DNA of 64,000 nucleotides, from assembly GCA_024195585.1 (NCBI GenBank), contig SWBL01000121.1:62001-126000 (forward strand), given 5' to 3'. Made by a program: the position numbers and the translations under genes. This DNA comes from Aureobasidium sp. EXF-3400 (taxonomy: Eukaryota; Ascomycota; Dothideomycetes; Dothideales; Saccotheciaceae). The notes beneath the pieces are model-generated. The model searched no databases. It saw only the letters and a program-made list of their open reading frames with translations, and was not told the origin of the DNA. Position 1 is the first letter of the stretch. Each line of letters begins with the position of its first letter. Shown here piece after piece: positions 32,807 to 44,704 of this stretch.

Positions 32807-34153
32807 CTATTTAGCAGCAGCCTTGATCTTCTTGAAGTTATCCACCCATTCCTGTGCTCTGCTCTTTGGCACAACATTGATTCTGAGCAGGGAATCCACG
32901 ATTTCCACTTTGCCGGTGTTCAAGATTCTGAGTAGAGCCATTTTCTTGCCTGCTTTTACGAGACCTCCGGTTTTGGTCTCGATGTAGCATTCGACGTTCT
33001 CGGGCAGATATTGCTGATCTTCATCCCAAGGCAATGGGAAAATATACTCGAGATGTTGACCCACTGATTCGTCTTCGGCGAAGGACTTGATAAAGTCTGT
33101 CTGATTGTGTAGAGGGTAGAGGAGTAGACAAGGGAAACTCAGAGTAGATGCTGCATCGGTAGGGTCTTCGAGTTGAACAGCAGCATCTTCGAGTTGAGGC
33201 GGTGCTGTTGTTGTAGAGCGAGTTGCAATATTACGACCTTTCAACGCAAGAGCCAAAGTCTGTTTTTCCTTGAGTGCTTTTTCTTCTCTTTCGCGTTGTT
33301 CGCGCTCAGCTCGTTCGATTTGTGTTCTGCGTTTTGCAATCTTTTCTTGAAGGAGAAGCAGGGATTTGTTGGCAGGATCGGTTTTGAGACCGAGATCGCA
33401 AGACCAGCTTGCTGCGGGCAGTTTGTCGAGGTGGAAGTTTCCCATGCCGCTGCGGTAGTATGCTTTTACATTCAGAGGGTTGAGTTTTAGGGCAGCGGCG
33501 CAGTCGCGGTTGCAGGAGCCGTAGTTCTTTAGTTCGAGGTTGCAGAGGGCGCGGTTTACTAGCGAGGCTTCTTCGTGTTCTTTTTCTTTGCGGGATTCTT
33601 CTTCTTCGTCGAGTTCGACTAGATCGTGTTCGACGTCTTCGCTGCCTTCGACGGCGTCTGCACGCTTCTGGGGCAGTTTGAGGGCGGCTAGAGCGCGGTC
33701 GTAGAATTCGCGGGCGTCCTTCCAGCGCTTGAGACGAGCGTTGTCGTTTCCTTGTTCGCGGAAGGAGGCAGCGTTTTCGGCGCGAGTGCCTTCGTAGGCG
33801 AGGGCTTTGATTGCTTCCAGAGCTACGTTTTCACCGCCGTCTTCGCCTGTTTCGTCCAGCTCGGTCATGAAGAGAGGGGATTTGTTGAGCATCTGCCACA
33901 TCTCGTCTGCTGTGTATTGTCTTGCTGTTGCCATGGCGGGTGGCACTGCGGCGCCGGGCAGAGATGGGTCGCCTTCTGCTGGTGCATCCTTCTTGGCTGG
34001 AAAGTGTTTGGCAGCTGCTTCCATCATCTTGTCGAAAGAGAGGTCGCCTCCAGCGACGGGCGGTGGTGTAGGTCCATGAGACTCGGGGTGTGCCTTGTTC
34101 AGATCGATCTTGTCGTCGAAGTCATCGGGGAGTTCTTGGACGCGCGACGCCAT
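32807..34153 (-). CDS. CNS1: Hsp70/Hsp90 co-chaperone CNS1 (TTC4 homologue)
   Basis: An intronless gene of 448 codons. Residues 1-105 are a Pro/Ala-rich leader and a short segment FMTELDETGEDGGENVALEAIKALAYEGT typical of Cns1/TTC4. Residues 110-260 form the TPR domain: FREQGNDNARLKRWKDAREFYDRALAAL, an acidic insert, EASLVNRALCNLELKNYGSC, and LNPLNVKAYYRSG, with Asn and Lys in the carboxylate-clamp positions that bind EEVD tails. A basic coiled helix follows (260-300). The C-terminal wheel domain (LSFPCLLLYPLHNQTDFI, EYIFPLPWDE) identifies Cns1/TTC4 among TPR co-chaperones. It is an essential cytosolic factor in yeast that couples Hsp70 and Hsp90. Confidence 0.9.
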   Translation of the reverse strand: MASRVQELPDDFDDKIDLNKAHPESHGPTPPPVAGGDLSFDKMMEAAAKHFPAKKDAPAEGDPSLPGAAVPPAMATARQYTADEMWQMLNKSPLFMTELDETGEDGGENVALEAIKALAYEGTRAENAASFREQGNDNARLKRWKDAREFYDRALAALKLPQKRADAVEGSEDVEHDLVELDEEEESRKEKEHEEASLVNRALCNLELKNYGSCNRDCAAALKLNPLNVKAYYRSGMGNFHLDKLPAASWSCDLGLKTDPANKSLLLLQEKIAKRRTQIERAEREQREREEKALKEKQTLALALKGRNIATRSTTTAPPQLEDAAVQLEDPTDAASTLSFPCLLLYPLHNQTDFIKSFAEDESVGQHLEYIFPLPWDEDQQYLPENVECYIETKTGGLVKAGKKMALLRILNTGKVEIVDSLLRINVVPKSRAQEWVDNFKKIKAAAK

Positions 34154-35846
34154 CTTGATGTGGTATAGACTTTTTGTGTTGGTGTTTCCTGGTCTTTCTC
34201 TTTTCTCGGGAATAAGCGTCTCGGTGCTTGATTCTGGTTGGGAATCCGCCTTGTCGATGTCGGAGGTGGTGTCCGTAGGTGTATAGATTTCAGGACTCGA
34301 GAGTTGTTCGAGGCTCTTCGATTGAGTTAGGGCTGTGAGATCGGAAATGTCAAGGCAATGTCAGAAAGTTGTCGGCCTGACGATTAACCATTTCGAGAAA
34401 AAAATCAGGCGTCACATGGCGGGGCTCGGGATTTGGGACATCTTCATCCGAGAGCCAGGGTTGTCCCCTATGCATCCTTGGTATCATCATTTCCATCTCT
34501 TATCTCATGAACGGCTTGTTTTTGTGAGTTCTTTTTTGATCTTTGTACTTTGTGATACCTGCAATTGGAGTGCCGACCGATTTGTGGCCGTTACGGCGCC
34601 TTGCAGGCGGGATCTGTTTGTTTAGTAACATTTTACTCCTCATCCCAAACCCCAATCCCGGACGACCATGAAAAGCATAGCACTTCAGAGAACTCGAGAG
34701 CTATCCATCAGAACAGACCTATTTCGACAGCTCGCTATGATATGCTTCCGGTACCGGTATAATTGTGCGTCTGGATGGCTTATGATATTGCCATGTCTCG
34801 CTGTGCCAGAGAGGATCTTGAAGCCCTTTGTGATGATGCTTCGGACATGCCGCTTCATTGCCGTGCGGCCAAGGCACACCAACTATCCAGCCCGTGTGGC
34901 TTCCATCGACTTGGACAGAGGCTTCTCGTATACACTTGCGATTGGGCAGACCAGTATCAAGAGGCACAGCAATGTCAGTCAGTCACGTAGGACGAGCAAT
35001 AAAAGAATCGATTGGTTAATGAGCATCAGAATGATCTGCAGAAGCACAAGCCTGTTCATCTTTGTCACACCCTGTCACGAACGCTCGAGCGCTTGCCAAG
35101 TCGGACTTGGGGGACGAGTCAATCTTTTTTGCTTTGACTGCTAGTTCTGATGTTGAAATTAGCAGTGTCGTGTCAAGTCGCACAGTTTTAGCACCATCAG
35201 ATGCAGACGTTGGAATATGTGGTGATGTGAAACAGAAGCTTGTTCGAGCACAGCAAAACGGTGCAGCTACAGAGTCGATCTCGTCAGTCCCTTGCATGGA
35301 GAAACGGCGCGCTTGCTTCTGCAGACGATCCGTGCAGAGTCGGCACTTTGCTCAGGTCACACTTTCCACAGCTCCGGGTTCGCACATGCAGCGCCTTCTC
35401 TATCACCACGAGTCTACAGGCGGCCCAGTCAGCAGCCGAAAGCCAACAATGGACTCTCAGCTTCACAGACAGAGGAGCGGGGGTGCGCCTCTCTTTGCCA
35501 TAGATTGAGGCAATCACAAGTCGTATTAGTCTGTCCGTTCCTTCCCAAGTTCATCTATCAGCCTTCTTCTCCCTGATGATCGGCGTATCCGGCCAATCTT
35601 CTCTATTCACATCCGAATCTCTATAGATTGAAACACCGGCTATCTTGACTGACAGCGTCATTCGCTTTCTCTTCTCGTTCCTTGCTCCCCTTTTTGCTAC
35701 CTCTCCCTTCGAGAGCTTCTCCATCTATCTTGTGCAGACACGCCCTCACACGATACGGCCAGCACACCAAGTCATGACTTGGTAGATTGTACACCAAGTG
35801 GGAAGAGTGACTCTCTGACTGCTATACGCCTAGTCGCGTTGCCATC
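34154..35846. other. Divergent spacer (CNS1 / cortical anchor gene)
   Basis: About 1.7 kb. Overlapping frames on both strands (longest 158 codons, 34668-35144 +) have no motifs, start context or exon partners that I would trust. The final 200 bp are pyrimidine-rich, fitting the leader of the gene at 35847. Confidence 0.5.
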
Positions 35847-38800
35847 ATGTCGACAGACTACTTTCAGTACGGTGCCCTTGCATCACCTGCACGCACGCCC
35901 GAACAGACTCCACCGGAACTCGCAGCATCGAAACCTTCCTCGCGTGGTCGTGTTAAGCATCGTGACTTTTCCAACAATTTACCTCTGCTTCCTTCGTTCG
36001 AAGCATCCGACAGCCGCGATGCCAACGCTAATGCATTCGACGCGAACCGTTTCACCCCCACCCTGCATGCATCTCTAGTCTCCGAAATTCTCTCGTTGCG
36101 ACGAGAACTCGACTCGAAACACCAGTTCATCGATACCCTCGAAGAAAGCCTCAAAACAACCAACACCGAGAATGAGAACTTGTCTGCTCAACTTCGAGAA
36201 AGCAACAAGAAGACCAAGCAGTTGGAACAGAAGTTCAAACTCCTCGAGAATGGAACTTTCGATGCTGTCGAGGGCTTACTCGGCGAGCGAGACAATGTCA
36301 AGACCGCGAATCAAGAGTTACGGAACAAACTGGATGTAGCGAACAAGAAGGCAAAGGACTTGGAACAGGATAATTCTCGGTCCAGAGAAACATGGGACAA
36401 AGAAAGACTTGCGTGGAAGAACGAAAAGCGCCAACTCGAGCACAAGGTCCATGTCTCAGAGACTCGACTACGGGCTGTGGTAGAGGAAGTAAGGACCCAC
36501 CATCTTGCTTCTCAAGCCCAGCAGGGGCCTGAGGATGCCTCGGGCGATAGTGATGTTGCCAGCATCCGCTCTTTCCGCCGCGCAAAACATGCCAGAAATC
36601 AAAGCAGCTTGAGCGTCCGAAGCCTCGCACCCTCAATCAGCAGTATTAGAAGGCCGGGAATGACTTCGTTGGCCAACGAGCTCAACTCGGACGACGAGGA
36701 CTATGAGACAGAAGACCTTGATGGAGACGAAGATGAGGACCTTCCTTTGTTTGCCCAGAACCGCTCAAGCATCAACTCTAGGACTTCAGCCATTTCGGAT
36801 CGCAAAGCAAAGAAGATTCTTGGTCTGACAGTCAGGAGCGATTCTGATACCTTGACCGAGGGAGAAGCAGTACGAGGACCATCAATTGAATCTCTCCGGA
36901 CACCCTCATTCGCAGAGCGATTTGGATTGCAGATGGCAAAGATGAGTTTCTCACGGTCTTCGAGTCCGGCAAGGCAGAAAGACGAAACTACCGGTGATGC
37001 ACCAAAGACTTTGACAGTCGATCATAATGGAGACGTCGAATCTGGCACGGTACCCACCCAGACGAAACCAACTGAGCAAGGCCACCAGCCAAGACTACCG
37101 AATCTGTTAGCATCAGGTCGATCAGTCGAGGCGCCCTTGAGTCCTCCAGATACTCCACACTATGTTGCCATGGTAGATGCTCACAAAGAGATTTCAGCGA
37201 GACCGACATATCAATCAGCCTCGACACAAACAGATCTTGCTGTCGCAGGTGACCTGGCATCCAGAAGAAACGCTGCCATGGCGCCGGTGGAAGTCCTTCC
37301 TATCCCGGCCATCACTATTCAACCTCCCATGTCACCCAGAGCTGGTGAGAGCGTTCTTCCTCCTGGTATGCGTAGTAGCTCTATGCAGACTGAAGAAGCT
37401 ACCACAACGCCCATGTTGGACGCTGGAGTGCAAACGGACGAGATCAGGGTTGACCGAAGACTGGTCAAGCTACCACCTCATCTACTGCCAAGTGCTCTAG
37501 AGCAAGGTGATTCCAATGCAGGTGACGAGACGAAGACAACCATGAAGCACAACGGAGTCATGCATCGAAGCACCTTTAGCAAAGACGGTAATCGCTTCCC
37601 TCTGAAGCCTATCGACCTTCCGCCGCCCAGACTTCGCTCGTTGGCCCATGAGAAACATCAGCAGCCAGAGGCAGACTTGCTGCAAGACACACCACCCCAG
37701 TGGTACGAGAATGCGGATGTTAATGATCGACTAGCTGAGTCCAGCGATGACATGCGAGCCATCTTCGGAAACATGCCTGGTCTTGCTCGTCCGAATGTAC
37801 GTTCACTGTTCAGTGGTCCTCCGAAGACCGTACCAGAGAATCGGGCAGTTTCTCCGGCAAATTCTGTCATCGGTCCAGAGAGACCGCCTGTATTTGCTCA
37901 CAGCAAGAGGATGGGATCTGACGGTAGCTCAAACCAGAGTCGTCCCCCCAGCTCGCGGGGAACATCTCATTCTGGCAGAGCAGGACCTTTCTTCAGCTCA
38001 CATGAGCGCAACTCAAGCAGACCCAATACTGCTAGCAGTTATGGCGCAGCACCGCCGCCACCTTTCCCAATACCCGGCCGTATCAGCTCAAGACCTCCTA
38101 CCAATGAAGGACCTCGAAGTCCTACTGGGCGCGAGGCTTATTCTATGCGATCCAATCGATCAAGCAGAGATTCTCGAATTGCCCCAGATGGTGGCCTTAG
38201 AAAGGTGCAATCATCTGGCACCATGAGAACAAATGCTCGGATGTCTCCAAGGAGAAGGAGAAGAGCACCGAATCTTGAACCCATCAAGTCAATGGCATTC
38301 GACACGCCATCGAAAGACAACCTGCTCCTTCCTGGCATGGTCACTCCGACAAACGAGAACTTTGGTGTGCCGAACGGAAGGTCATATATTCTAGACTCTC
38401 CAGACCTCGACCAAGATAGTGCAGTGGAAGAGGAGGAAGAGAAGAGCCAAGACGAAGTCATTGTGGACGCGATTGCAGCTACCATGGTAGGCGAGTGGAT
38501 GTGGAAATACGTTCGAAGACGTCGCTCCTTTGGCATTGGCGAGTCTCGCGCAGACCAAACAGATGAAGGAGCGACTAGCGGCGTACGCCACAAGCGATGG
38601 GTCTGGCTTTCGCCATATGAACAAACTGTCATGTGGAGCTCCAAACAGCCAAACTCAGGTCCGGCCCTACTTGGCAAACCTGGACGTAAACGTAAGTGAC
38701 CGTGCCATGGATATCTCTTCAAGTTACTAACATCCATCAGTGGTGATCAAATCAGTGCTCGATGTTAAGGACACGACACCGCTTCACAAGAGTGCATCGC

Positions 38801-39486
38801 ATGACCCCATCTTCGACAGATCCATCCTCATCTTGACCCCAGAGCGAGCTCTCAAGCTCACTGCATCAAACAAAGAAAGACACTACTTGTGGCTCACAGC
38901 TCTGTCGTTCCTTGCACAATCGGGTCGTGGTCCCCCTCAGGTGCCACGTCTGTCGCCAGGACCTGAACCTGCACTTCTCAGTGGACAAAAACGACGATCC
39001 TCATTACTGCCAGGACCCATGTTGCCTTCAAAGACGACTATTGTATCGATGTCAGCGCCCAAGCGTGCTGAGGGTCACAAGCGACTGGATACGGCTGATT
39101 CCACTGCTCCTCCGAATATCTTTAAATCTGCTGGCGGTCGCCATCAACGCAAGCGAAGCAGCACGAATCCCCAATTCTCAGCCACGACATCATCCAAGGA
39201 GAATTCTATGACCGCCTCCACCGCGTTCGCGCGGAGAGCATCAAACACAGCTACTTACCAAGCTCCTGTCGGCGGCTCAAGTCGTCCGAACCTCAAAACA
39301 GGCGACCGAGAAGGTTCAGACCGTTCGATCGGAACCGTACGCATGGATGCCTTTATCGGACGAGGCCATCCCGAAGATCATACGTCTCAGGGAAAATGCA
39401 GGGGAGAAAGCAACGCACAGGATGTGATAATAGGAAAAGGGTTGTTTGGCGAGAGCTTGGAGGTCGACCCATTCGAGGAATTCTAG
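35847..39486 (+). CDS. Cortical PH-domain anchor, ApsA/Num1/Mcp5-like
   Basis: A two-exon gene of 1196 codons: exon 1 35847-38691, a 49-bp intron 38692-38740 (GTAAGT...ATCAG, branch TACTAAC), exon 2 38741-39486. Residues about 70-215 are a coiled coil (SLRRELDSKHQFIDTLEE onward). The middle 600 residues are disordered, Ser/Pro-rich, with acidic patches and repeated ASTQTDL / SSMQTEE / AGVQTDE motifs near 460-530. Residues about 880-1000 form a PH domain of the Num1/Mcp5 class: GEWMWKYVRR, HKRWVWLSPYEQTVMWSS, a join at GRK-LVIKSVLDV, then RALKLTASNKERHYLWLTAL. These proteins anchor dynein and mitochondria at the plasma membrane and position nuclei. The protein is shorter than Aspergillus ApsA and lacks obvious long tandem repeats, closer to Mcp5 in size. 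Confidence 0.85.
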
Positions 39487-42210
39487 AGGAGTCCCAAGCC
39501 GCAATGGTCGTGGTGTTGATTCGGAACGAACAGTCCCTAATGTGTATTATTATGCCTCTCTACCGATTCGGATTATTCGGGAAGAAAGAAAAGCAAATCA
39601 ATAATTTTTTGCCTACCCACCGAATTTGCAATACTGAATGTGACGATGATGAAAAATCCTTTCTCTGGATATGTATATCGGAAACGCGATGATATATAGG
39701 CGAGTCTGAGTGCTTCTTTTGTGTTGACGAGTCGCCGATCATTGAAGTCTGAGACGTGTCGCAGCCCTGCTGGCAGGGACTTTGCATGTTTGCAAAACTG
39801 CAAGACGAAGACCCAAGGAACTTTCAAGTCTTTGCATGTCGAGTCTGCGCAAAGTGCCGGGGGAACAGTTGTATGTATATTGTACACTTTTCGATAGAAC
39901 GCATGCGGTCAGCAATAAACTTGGCATGCTGTCAGCATCTTGCATAATTGTATTTCGAGATAGCAAGATAGTGACTATACAGCTCTTATCTTCAGAGCCG
40001 ATTTGTTCGGAGCTGATTTTCCTTGAATAGAACTGCAATTGCAGATTATCGTCCAATAGCGTCTTTCTTTTGTGTGTCAGCGTCTCGTATATGCGGATGT
40101 ACAGATTCCACGTGGGTAAGCAGCTGTCAATGTGTCGCTGTATTGTTCATTCGAGATGTAGATTCTTTATCTCGTAGAATTGTCGAAAGACATGTCAATG
40201 ATTGCGAAAAGTGCCAAGTGAAAGTCTAAGGTTCTCCCTCCGCCCTCGAGGAGACCCGATGGCCAAGACCCCGAAGTCGTTCTAGATCTCTCCAATGACG
40301 ATGAGGGCATTCTTCTTGGTATGATGTGCTTCTTTGTAGCCGTGTCTGTGTATGAGTCGTTGGGTCCCTCAGAGCTGCGAACGTCAAGACTTTGATACTT
40401 CTGGATGTGTGTGCAGTCGTGCGATATGCAGGCACGTTGGGAAAGTCGGCAGCTAGCCGTGGCCTCTTTTTGCCATCCGGTACCGCGGACATCTGATAAG
40501 GGACAGCCATCAGGTCCAGACATCTGGTTGTCGGTGGGTCTGCTCGCCTCCAGAATGTGACGTGAGATCCGAGACTTCGGATAAAGCGATGAATTTGAGA
40601 ATTCAGCGACGTGCTGGTTCTGTGTGGTCGACACGGACGAGAATGGATGAGAAAGAAATATATGAGGAAAGTTGTAGGAGATGTAAAGACCCGCATCGCT
40701 TACATGTGGATAGCCATTTCTTTCCTACATCGGTTTCGAATACCGACGTTGCTGAATGTGACTATGCGCGAACCTAGCCTGTGATATGTAATAAACTTCG
40801 ACGGCAGCAAGAGACAGCGAAACAGCCAGAGTAAAAGATCAAGAGATCGGTGTCTCGTTGTTGAGAGATAGGCGACAAGGATAGGGCATTTTCTGACCAG
40901 TCTGTGTTAAGACGCGACTTTAGGGTTAAGTAGAGCTCGGCAAAGATGGTTGGAAGATGGCAACTATTTTTTTTACTCTTTTAGTTTTGTGACAAACGTT
41001 TGCCCATGCATGTTTGATCAGCCATCCCGTTCTTCCCGCCATCCACACGGCGGTTTTGGCAGCTTGTGGTGGCTTGCGCATGGGTTCATGTTGAGAGGTT
41101 GTTCTGAAACGCAAAGAGCCGCTTGTCAGGCTTGATGACATGTGTGGTTTTACTCGACTGACAGCAGACGACGTTGCAGGCAGTGACGATGGAAAGACGC
41201 CTTCAGATACTCGCAATTCGTGGCCATGCAGGTGTGATCTCTAGATGTGATGATGCGATAAGAAACATGATGAGTGAGAGAGCGAACAAGGTTGAACGTC
41301 CTGCAGAGAAGAGGCTGGATGGAAGTGGCTGAGAGCAAGGGCTCCACTCAGGCAGATCTCCACACCTCGATCCCCGGTCAACTTCTCAACACAAACATCC
41401 TGCAAAAGTTCGACAGGCCGTCTTTCACTCACGGACGACACAGAGATCGTAGCGACATGATCAATGTGACGGGGCATTCTCCACACCATGCCTGGTGCTC
41501 ATCTGGCTCGCTATCTGTCATCGCCTGATGAGATCAACAAGCTATCGCTGGCTGGCGAACGCGTAACACAACGGAGCATGGGGCCGTGGTCAACCCCCTG
41601 CGTTGTCTTGCCTCTCTGCTGGTGAGCAGTGTCTGTCATGGATAGCAAACGGTCACTGGCGGAAGCACGCATGCCGGCGTTCCCTTCGGACATTCCGCAA
41701 GCAGTTGTGCTGAGTCCAGTAGGCAAGCGGTGCAAGGTTGAGCGACCCAACGGGAGCTGACCTGGCCTCTGCTTTTTGGTACTCTATCTGCTTCCGAGTT
41801 GCGCACTCTCCCACAAACAAACCCTGGCTCGGAAAGAAAGGCTGGAGGGTTCTCTTCCATCGACATGCAGGTAGCCGAACCACGGACATCGTGCATGTCA
41901 AGTAGGTGGCTATGTTTCGGGAGCCCATCGGTGGCTTGCTGGTGGGAGATCCCTGTCTTTTTGCTGTAAGAGGTTGAAAGTCTTTTTTCTTCTTCGTTTT
42001 CGCTTCGTGGAATGCGTTGCGGTAGAAGGTACATAAAGAGGTTGTATGCTGTGTCCCTGGTAGGTCTCTTTCTTCTTGCATCTATCATCTCTTCTGTCGC
42101 TCTCTACATCTCCTTTGGAAGCACAAACCAACATTCGCTGAACTACACACCTATCTCATTCAATCTGTCATCCACCTACATCAAAAAGATACACACACAA
42201 TAGAGCAAAC
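39487..42210. other. Long spacer without a supported gene
   Basis: About 2.7 kb upstream of the secreted-protein gene at 42211. Overlapping frames of up to 156 codons on both strands have no motifs. The last ~150 bp (from about 42060) are CT- and CA-rich and look like a leader. Confidence 0.5.
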
Positions 42211-42735
42211 ATGTTCGCAAGACTATCTCTCATCGTCTCGGCTCTTGCCTTCTACCTCAACTTTGCTGCTGCTCTTCCTCACTTCGGCTGGTACCCTCGC
42301 CCTACAGGAGCCTTCCCTCACCCTCCCGGCCCTCCTGGCGGCTACCCTCACCCAACTGGCTTCCCCTTGCCCACCGGCGGCTTCCCTCTGCCCACTGGCT
42401 GGCCTCAACCCACCGGTGGCTTCAACCCCTTCCCTACTGGCTTCCCCACCGGTTTCCCTCCCGGCTGGATTCCCGGTGAGGGTCCCGCACCCACCGGCGT
42501 TGTCGCAAAGCCTCTCGAGAAGAGATTCGAAGGTGCCCGTCGCGATGGTGGCCACGATGGCTTCTGGTGGGGAAACTGGGGCGGCAACTGGGGCAACTGG
42601 GGTCCTAAGCCCACTGCTACTGCCATTCCTATCCCTACCGGCAATGCTGCTTTCCCTACCGGCGCTTGGGGTCCTACTGGAACTGGCGCTTGGGGCTACC
42701 CTACTGCTCCCGTTCCCGTGCCTACTGGCTACTAA
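42211..42735 (+). CDS. Secreted Pro-Thr-Gly repeat protein with a Kex2-like site
   Basis: An intronless gene of 174 codons. The signal peptide MFARLSLIVSALAFYLNFAAA (about residues 1-21) is clear. Residues 22-97 are made of short repeats around PTG, such as GFPLPTGGFPLPTG and GFPTGFP. A dibasic site PLEKR (Lys104-Arg105) in the Leu-Glu-Lys-Arg form used by Kex2 is followed by an ARR and a Gly/Trp-rich block, GFWWGNWGGNWGNWG (about 117-131), then more PTG units to a terminal PTGY. There are no Cys residues and no GPI signal. It may be a wall-associated structural protein, an effector or a peptide precursor; I do not recognise a family. C-ending codons suggest strong expression. Confidence 0.85.
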   Translation: MFARLSLIVSALAFYLNFAAALPHFGWYPRPTGAFPHPPGPPGGYPHPTGFPLPTGGFPLPTGWPQPTGGFNPFPTGFPTGFPPGWIPGEGPAPTGVVAKPLEKRFEGARRDGGHDGFWWGNWGGNWGNWGPKPTATAIPIPTGNAAFPTGAWGPTGTGAWGYPTAPVPVPTGY

Positions 42736-43709
42736 GCGCCCTTGAAGGGTCTCACGGAACGATCACGATGAATGATAGAGGGCAGAAGGGTGGTGCTGGA
42801 CATTAACTTCTTGTACTCTTTTTCTCTTTGTTCTCTGGGCGATTTCTGTTACCATTGATGGGAGTTCTTACACGGTTTCATATACCATTAGACAGTGGTA
42901 CGGGATGCTCACTTCACAATAGAAGGAGTGATCCTGCAGAAGTATCCGCAAAAAAAAGCCTTAGAGATCACATCAACTTTCCATATTCAATCTGTGTGAT
43001 ATTGCTGCGTCTGATCCATGTATGTGATTGATTGGGCGCTTGCCTTCGATTGGTCCTCGCTATGTTTGACTTTGATAAGCCGACGCATCAGTTACAAGGA
43101 TCAACCTTGATATCATGTGACGCCGCGTACACTGTTTACAAGCTTGCTGCCTGATGAAACTGCTGAGCTGTAGTATGCGGAGAAGCTTGCTCTCTCTGAT
43201 AGAACATGTCAGTAAACACCTTGTCAGACAGGACAATTTATTTCAACACATTGTTAGGTAGGGCAGCGGTCGCAAAGCGCGTTCGATAGTATTTCAGTCG
43301 AATGAAAAGTTGATATGACCGAGTTTGGGTATGGCTCAGGTCTTAGTAAGTAGAGAGTAACAGAAAAGAAAGCCCCCGCCAGGTCACAATCAAGTGCACT
43401 CTGCGCGGACAAGCAGAAAAGAAAAAAACTCCCAGTACCCCAATGTGATGAAAAGTCGCCTTTTGGCAAACACTAGCCGCGTATACGCCATGTCCCCTTG
43501 ATCCTCCCTAAAAAGCTCGTGTTGATTCGTGGTGAAGAAAAGGTGTGGTTGCCTAGATGATGGCAGGTGGAGCGCACGCCGCGCTTGGGAGCCACAACCG
43601 GCGACTCATTGAGACCTTGGGGCCGTTTGGACGAGACAAGAGTGCTTGTAGTCGAAAGGGCTGGGTCTGAGATGTCGGCATTGTTGATGGCTGGGACTCC
43701 CGCGTGGCG
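42736..43709. other. Convergent spacer, no gene seen
   Basis: About 1 kb between the stop codons of the PTG protein and SF3B6. It should contain both 3' UTRs. Only short frames are present. Confidence 0.6.
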
Positions 43710-44111
43710 CTAATCGATACCATGCTGTTGTTTGAGCTTTTCTAGGTCGTCCTGACGCTGCTGAAGGTCTTGTTTTGCCATTCCCTTGCCAGGCTGATGA
43801 TAGAGTACAACGAGGTAGCGGTTCTGGAAGTTGAAGCCATTGAGCTTGTCGCAGGCTTGTTTGGCGTCTACAACATCTTCGTAGACAACGAATGCGGTGC
43901 CTTTCGTGTTGTTGGCGATGCCTTGGCGGATTTGACGAACGGGACCGAATTTGCCAAATAGCTCAAAGAGTTCATCGGCACTGACGTTGTAGTTGAGGTT
44001 CTTGACGAAAAGCGCGCTGGGCCATAGTTAGCTAGATGGTCTCGTGGGCGATGGCGTGCGGGCAGAAGCTTACCGGTTCACTTCAGGGGCAAGTTTACCG
44101 CCGCGACTCAT
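43710..44111 (-). CDS. SF3B6: SF3b 14-kDa subunit (p14/SF3B6), RNA-recognition-motif protein
   Basis: A two-exon gene of 114 codons that is easily missed because the intron splits it: exon 1 44111-44074, a 57-bp intron 44017-44073 (GTAAGC...CCCAG, branch CTAAC), exon 2 44016-43710. The product starts MSRGGKLAPEVNRALFVKNL, where exon 2 begins at the Arg codon. It is a single RRM: RNP2 LFVKNLNYNV and RNP1 GTAFVVYED. C-terminal features GFNFQNRYLVVLYHQPGK and the closing helix AKQDLQQRQDDLEKLKQQ are those of p14. Length (114-125) agrees. It sits on SF3B1 in the U2 snRNP near the branch-site adenosine in the nucleus. Confidence 0.93.
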
Positions 44112-44704
44112 AGCTTGGATACAGGTAGATGGGGTGTACGTGACTGAGGCTGAATAGGCCGGAGGGGATAGCGCTGACAATGCGGTTGCCGTCTGGTCTG
44201 GATGTTCGGCCTGGATGCCAAGGTCGCGGTATCACGGCCGGCTAGTTCCGTTGTTCGGTGAAGACTGAAGACGGGCAATGAGTTGAGGAATGTGAGCACT
44301 CCAGAGCACTTCTTTGTATTTGGCGACTGCCGTAATCGAGCTAGTCAAAGCTCCAGAATAAACGACGAAGCACAATTGTGTGAAGGGAAGGCGCGAGAGA
44401 CGTCGAGTGAAGCGCAGTTGGTTCCGCTGAGAAGTAGCAACGACCGAGGACCCCGCGCTGCTCAAACCATCCAAGTGCGACAACCGATCAACCCATCGTC
44501 GGCGCAGTTCGCAACCTTCACCACACCTCTCGAATCGCAAAGCTGAGCCTCGACTGCTCTTTGCTCACTTGGTTGCGCGTCACTCAAATGAGATTCCCGA
44601 CGGCCGCCGTCTAGTCTTCTCCGCTGGTTCAGTCGCGACTCATCACGTTCCAACACTCGAACCACGACTCGACCGACCGGCTGCCTTTGCACCAACCACC
44701 AGAC
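44112..44704. other. Divergent promoter spacer of SF3B6 and JHD1
   Basis: 593 bp between the two start codons. No further gene is supported; short frames on both strands lack motifs. Confidence 0.6.

Noticed and set aside
34668..35144. 158-codon plus-strand open frame
   Set aside because: It overlaps open frames in the other phases and on the other strand, and has no recognisable motif.
40226..40696. 156-codon minus-strand open frame as a gene
   Set aside because: Low-complexity Thr/Arg/Pro composition without a domain; an overlapping frame of almost the same length exists in another phase.
42012..42203. 63-codon frame with a hydrophobic segment upstream of the PTG protein
   Set aside because: It overlaps the presumed leader and promoter of the gene at 42211 and has no independent support.
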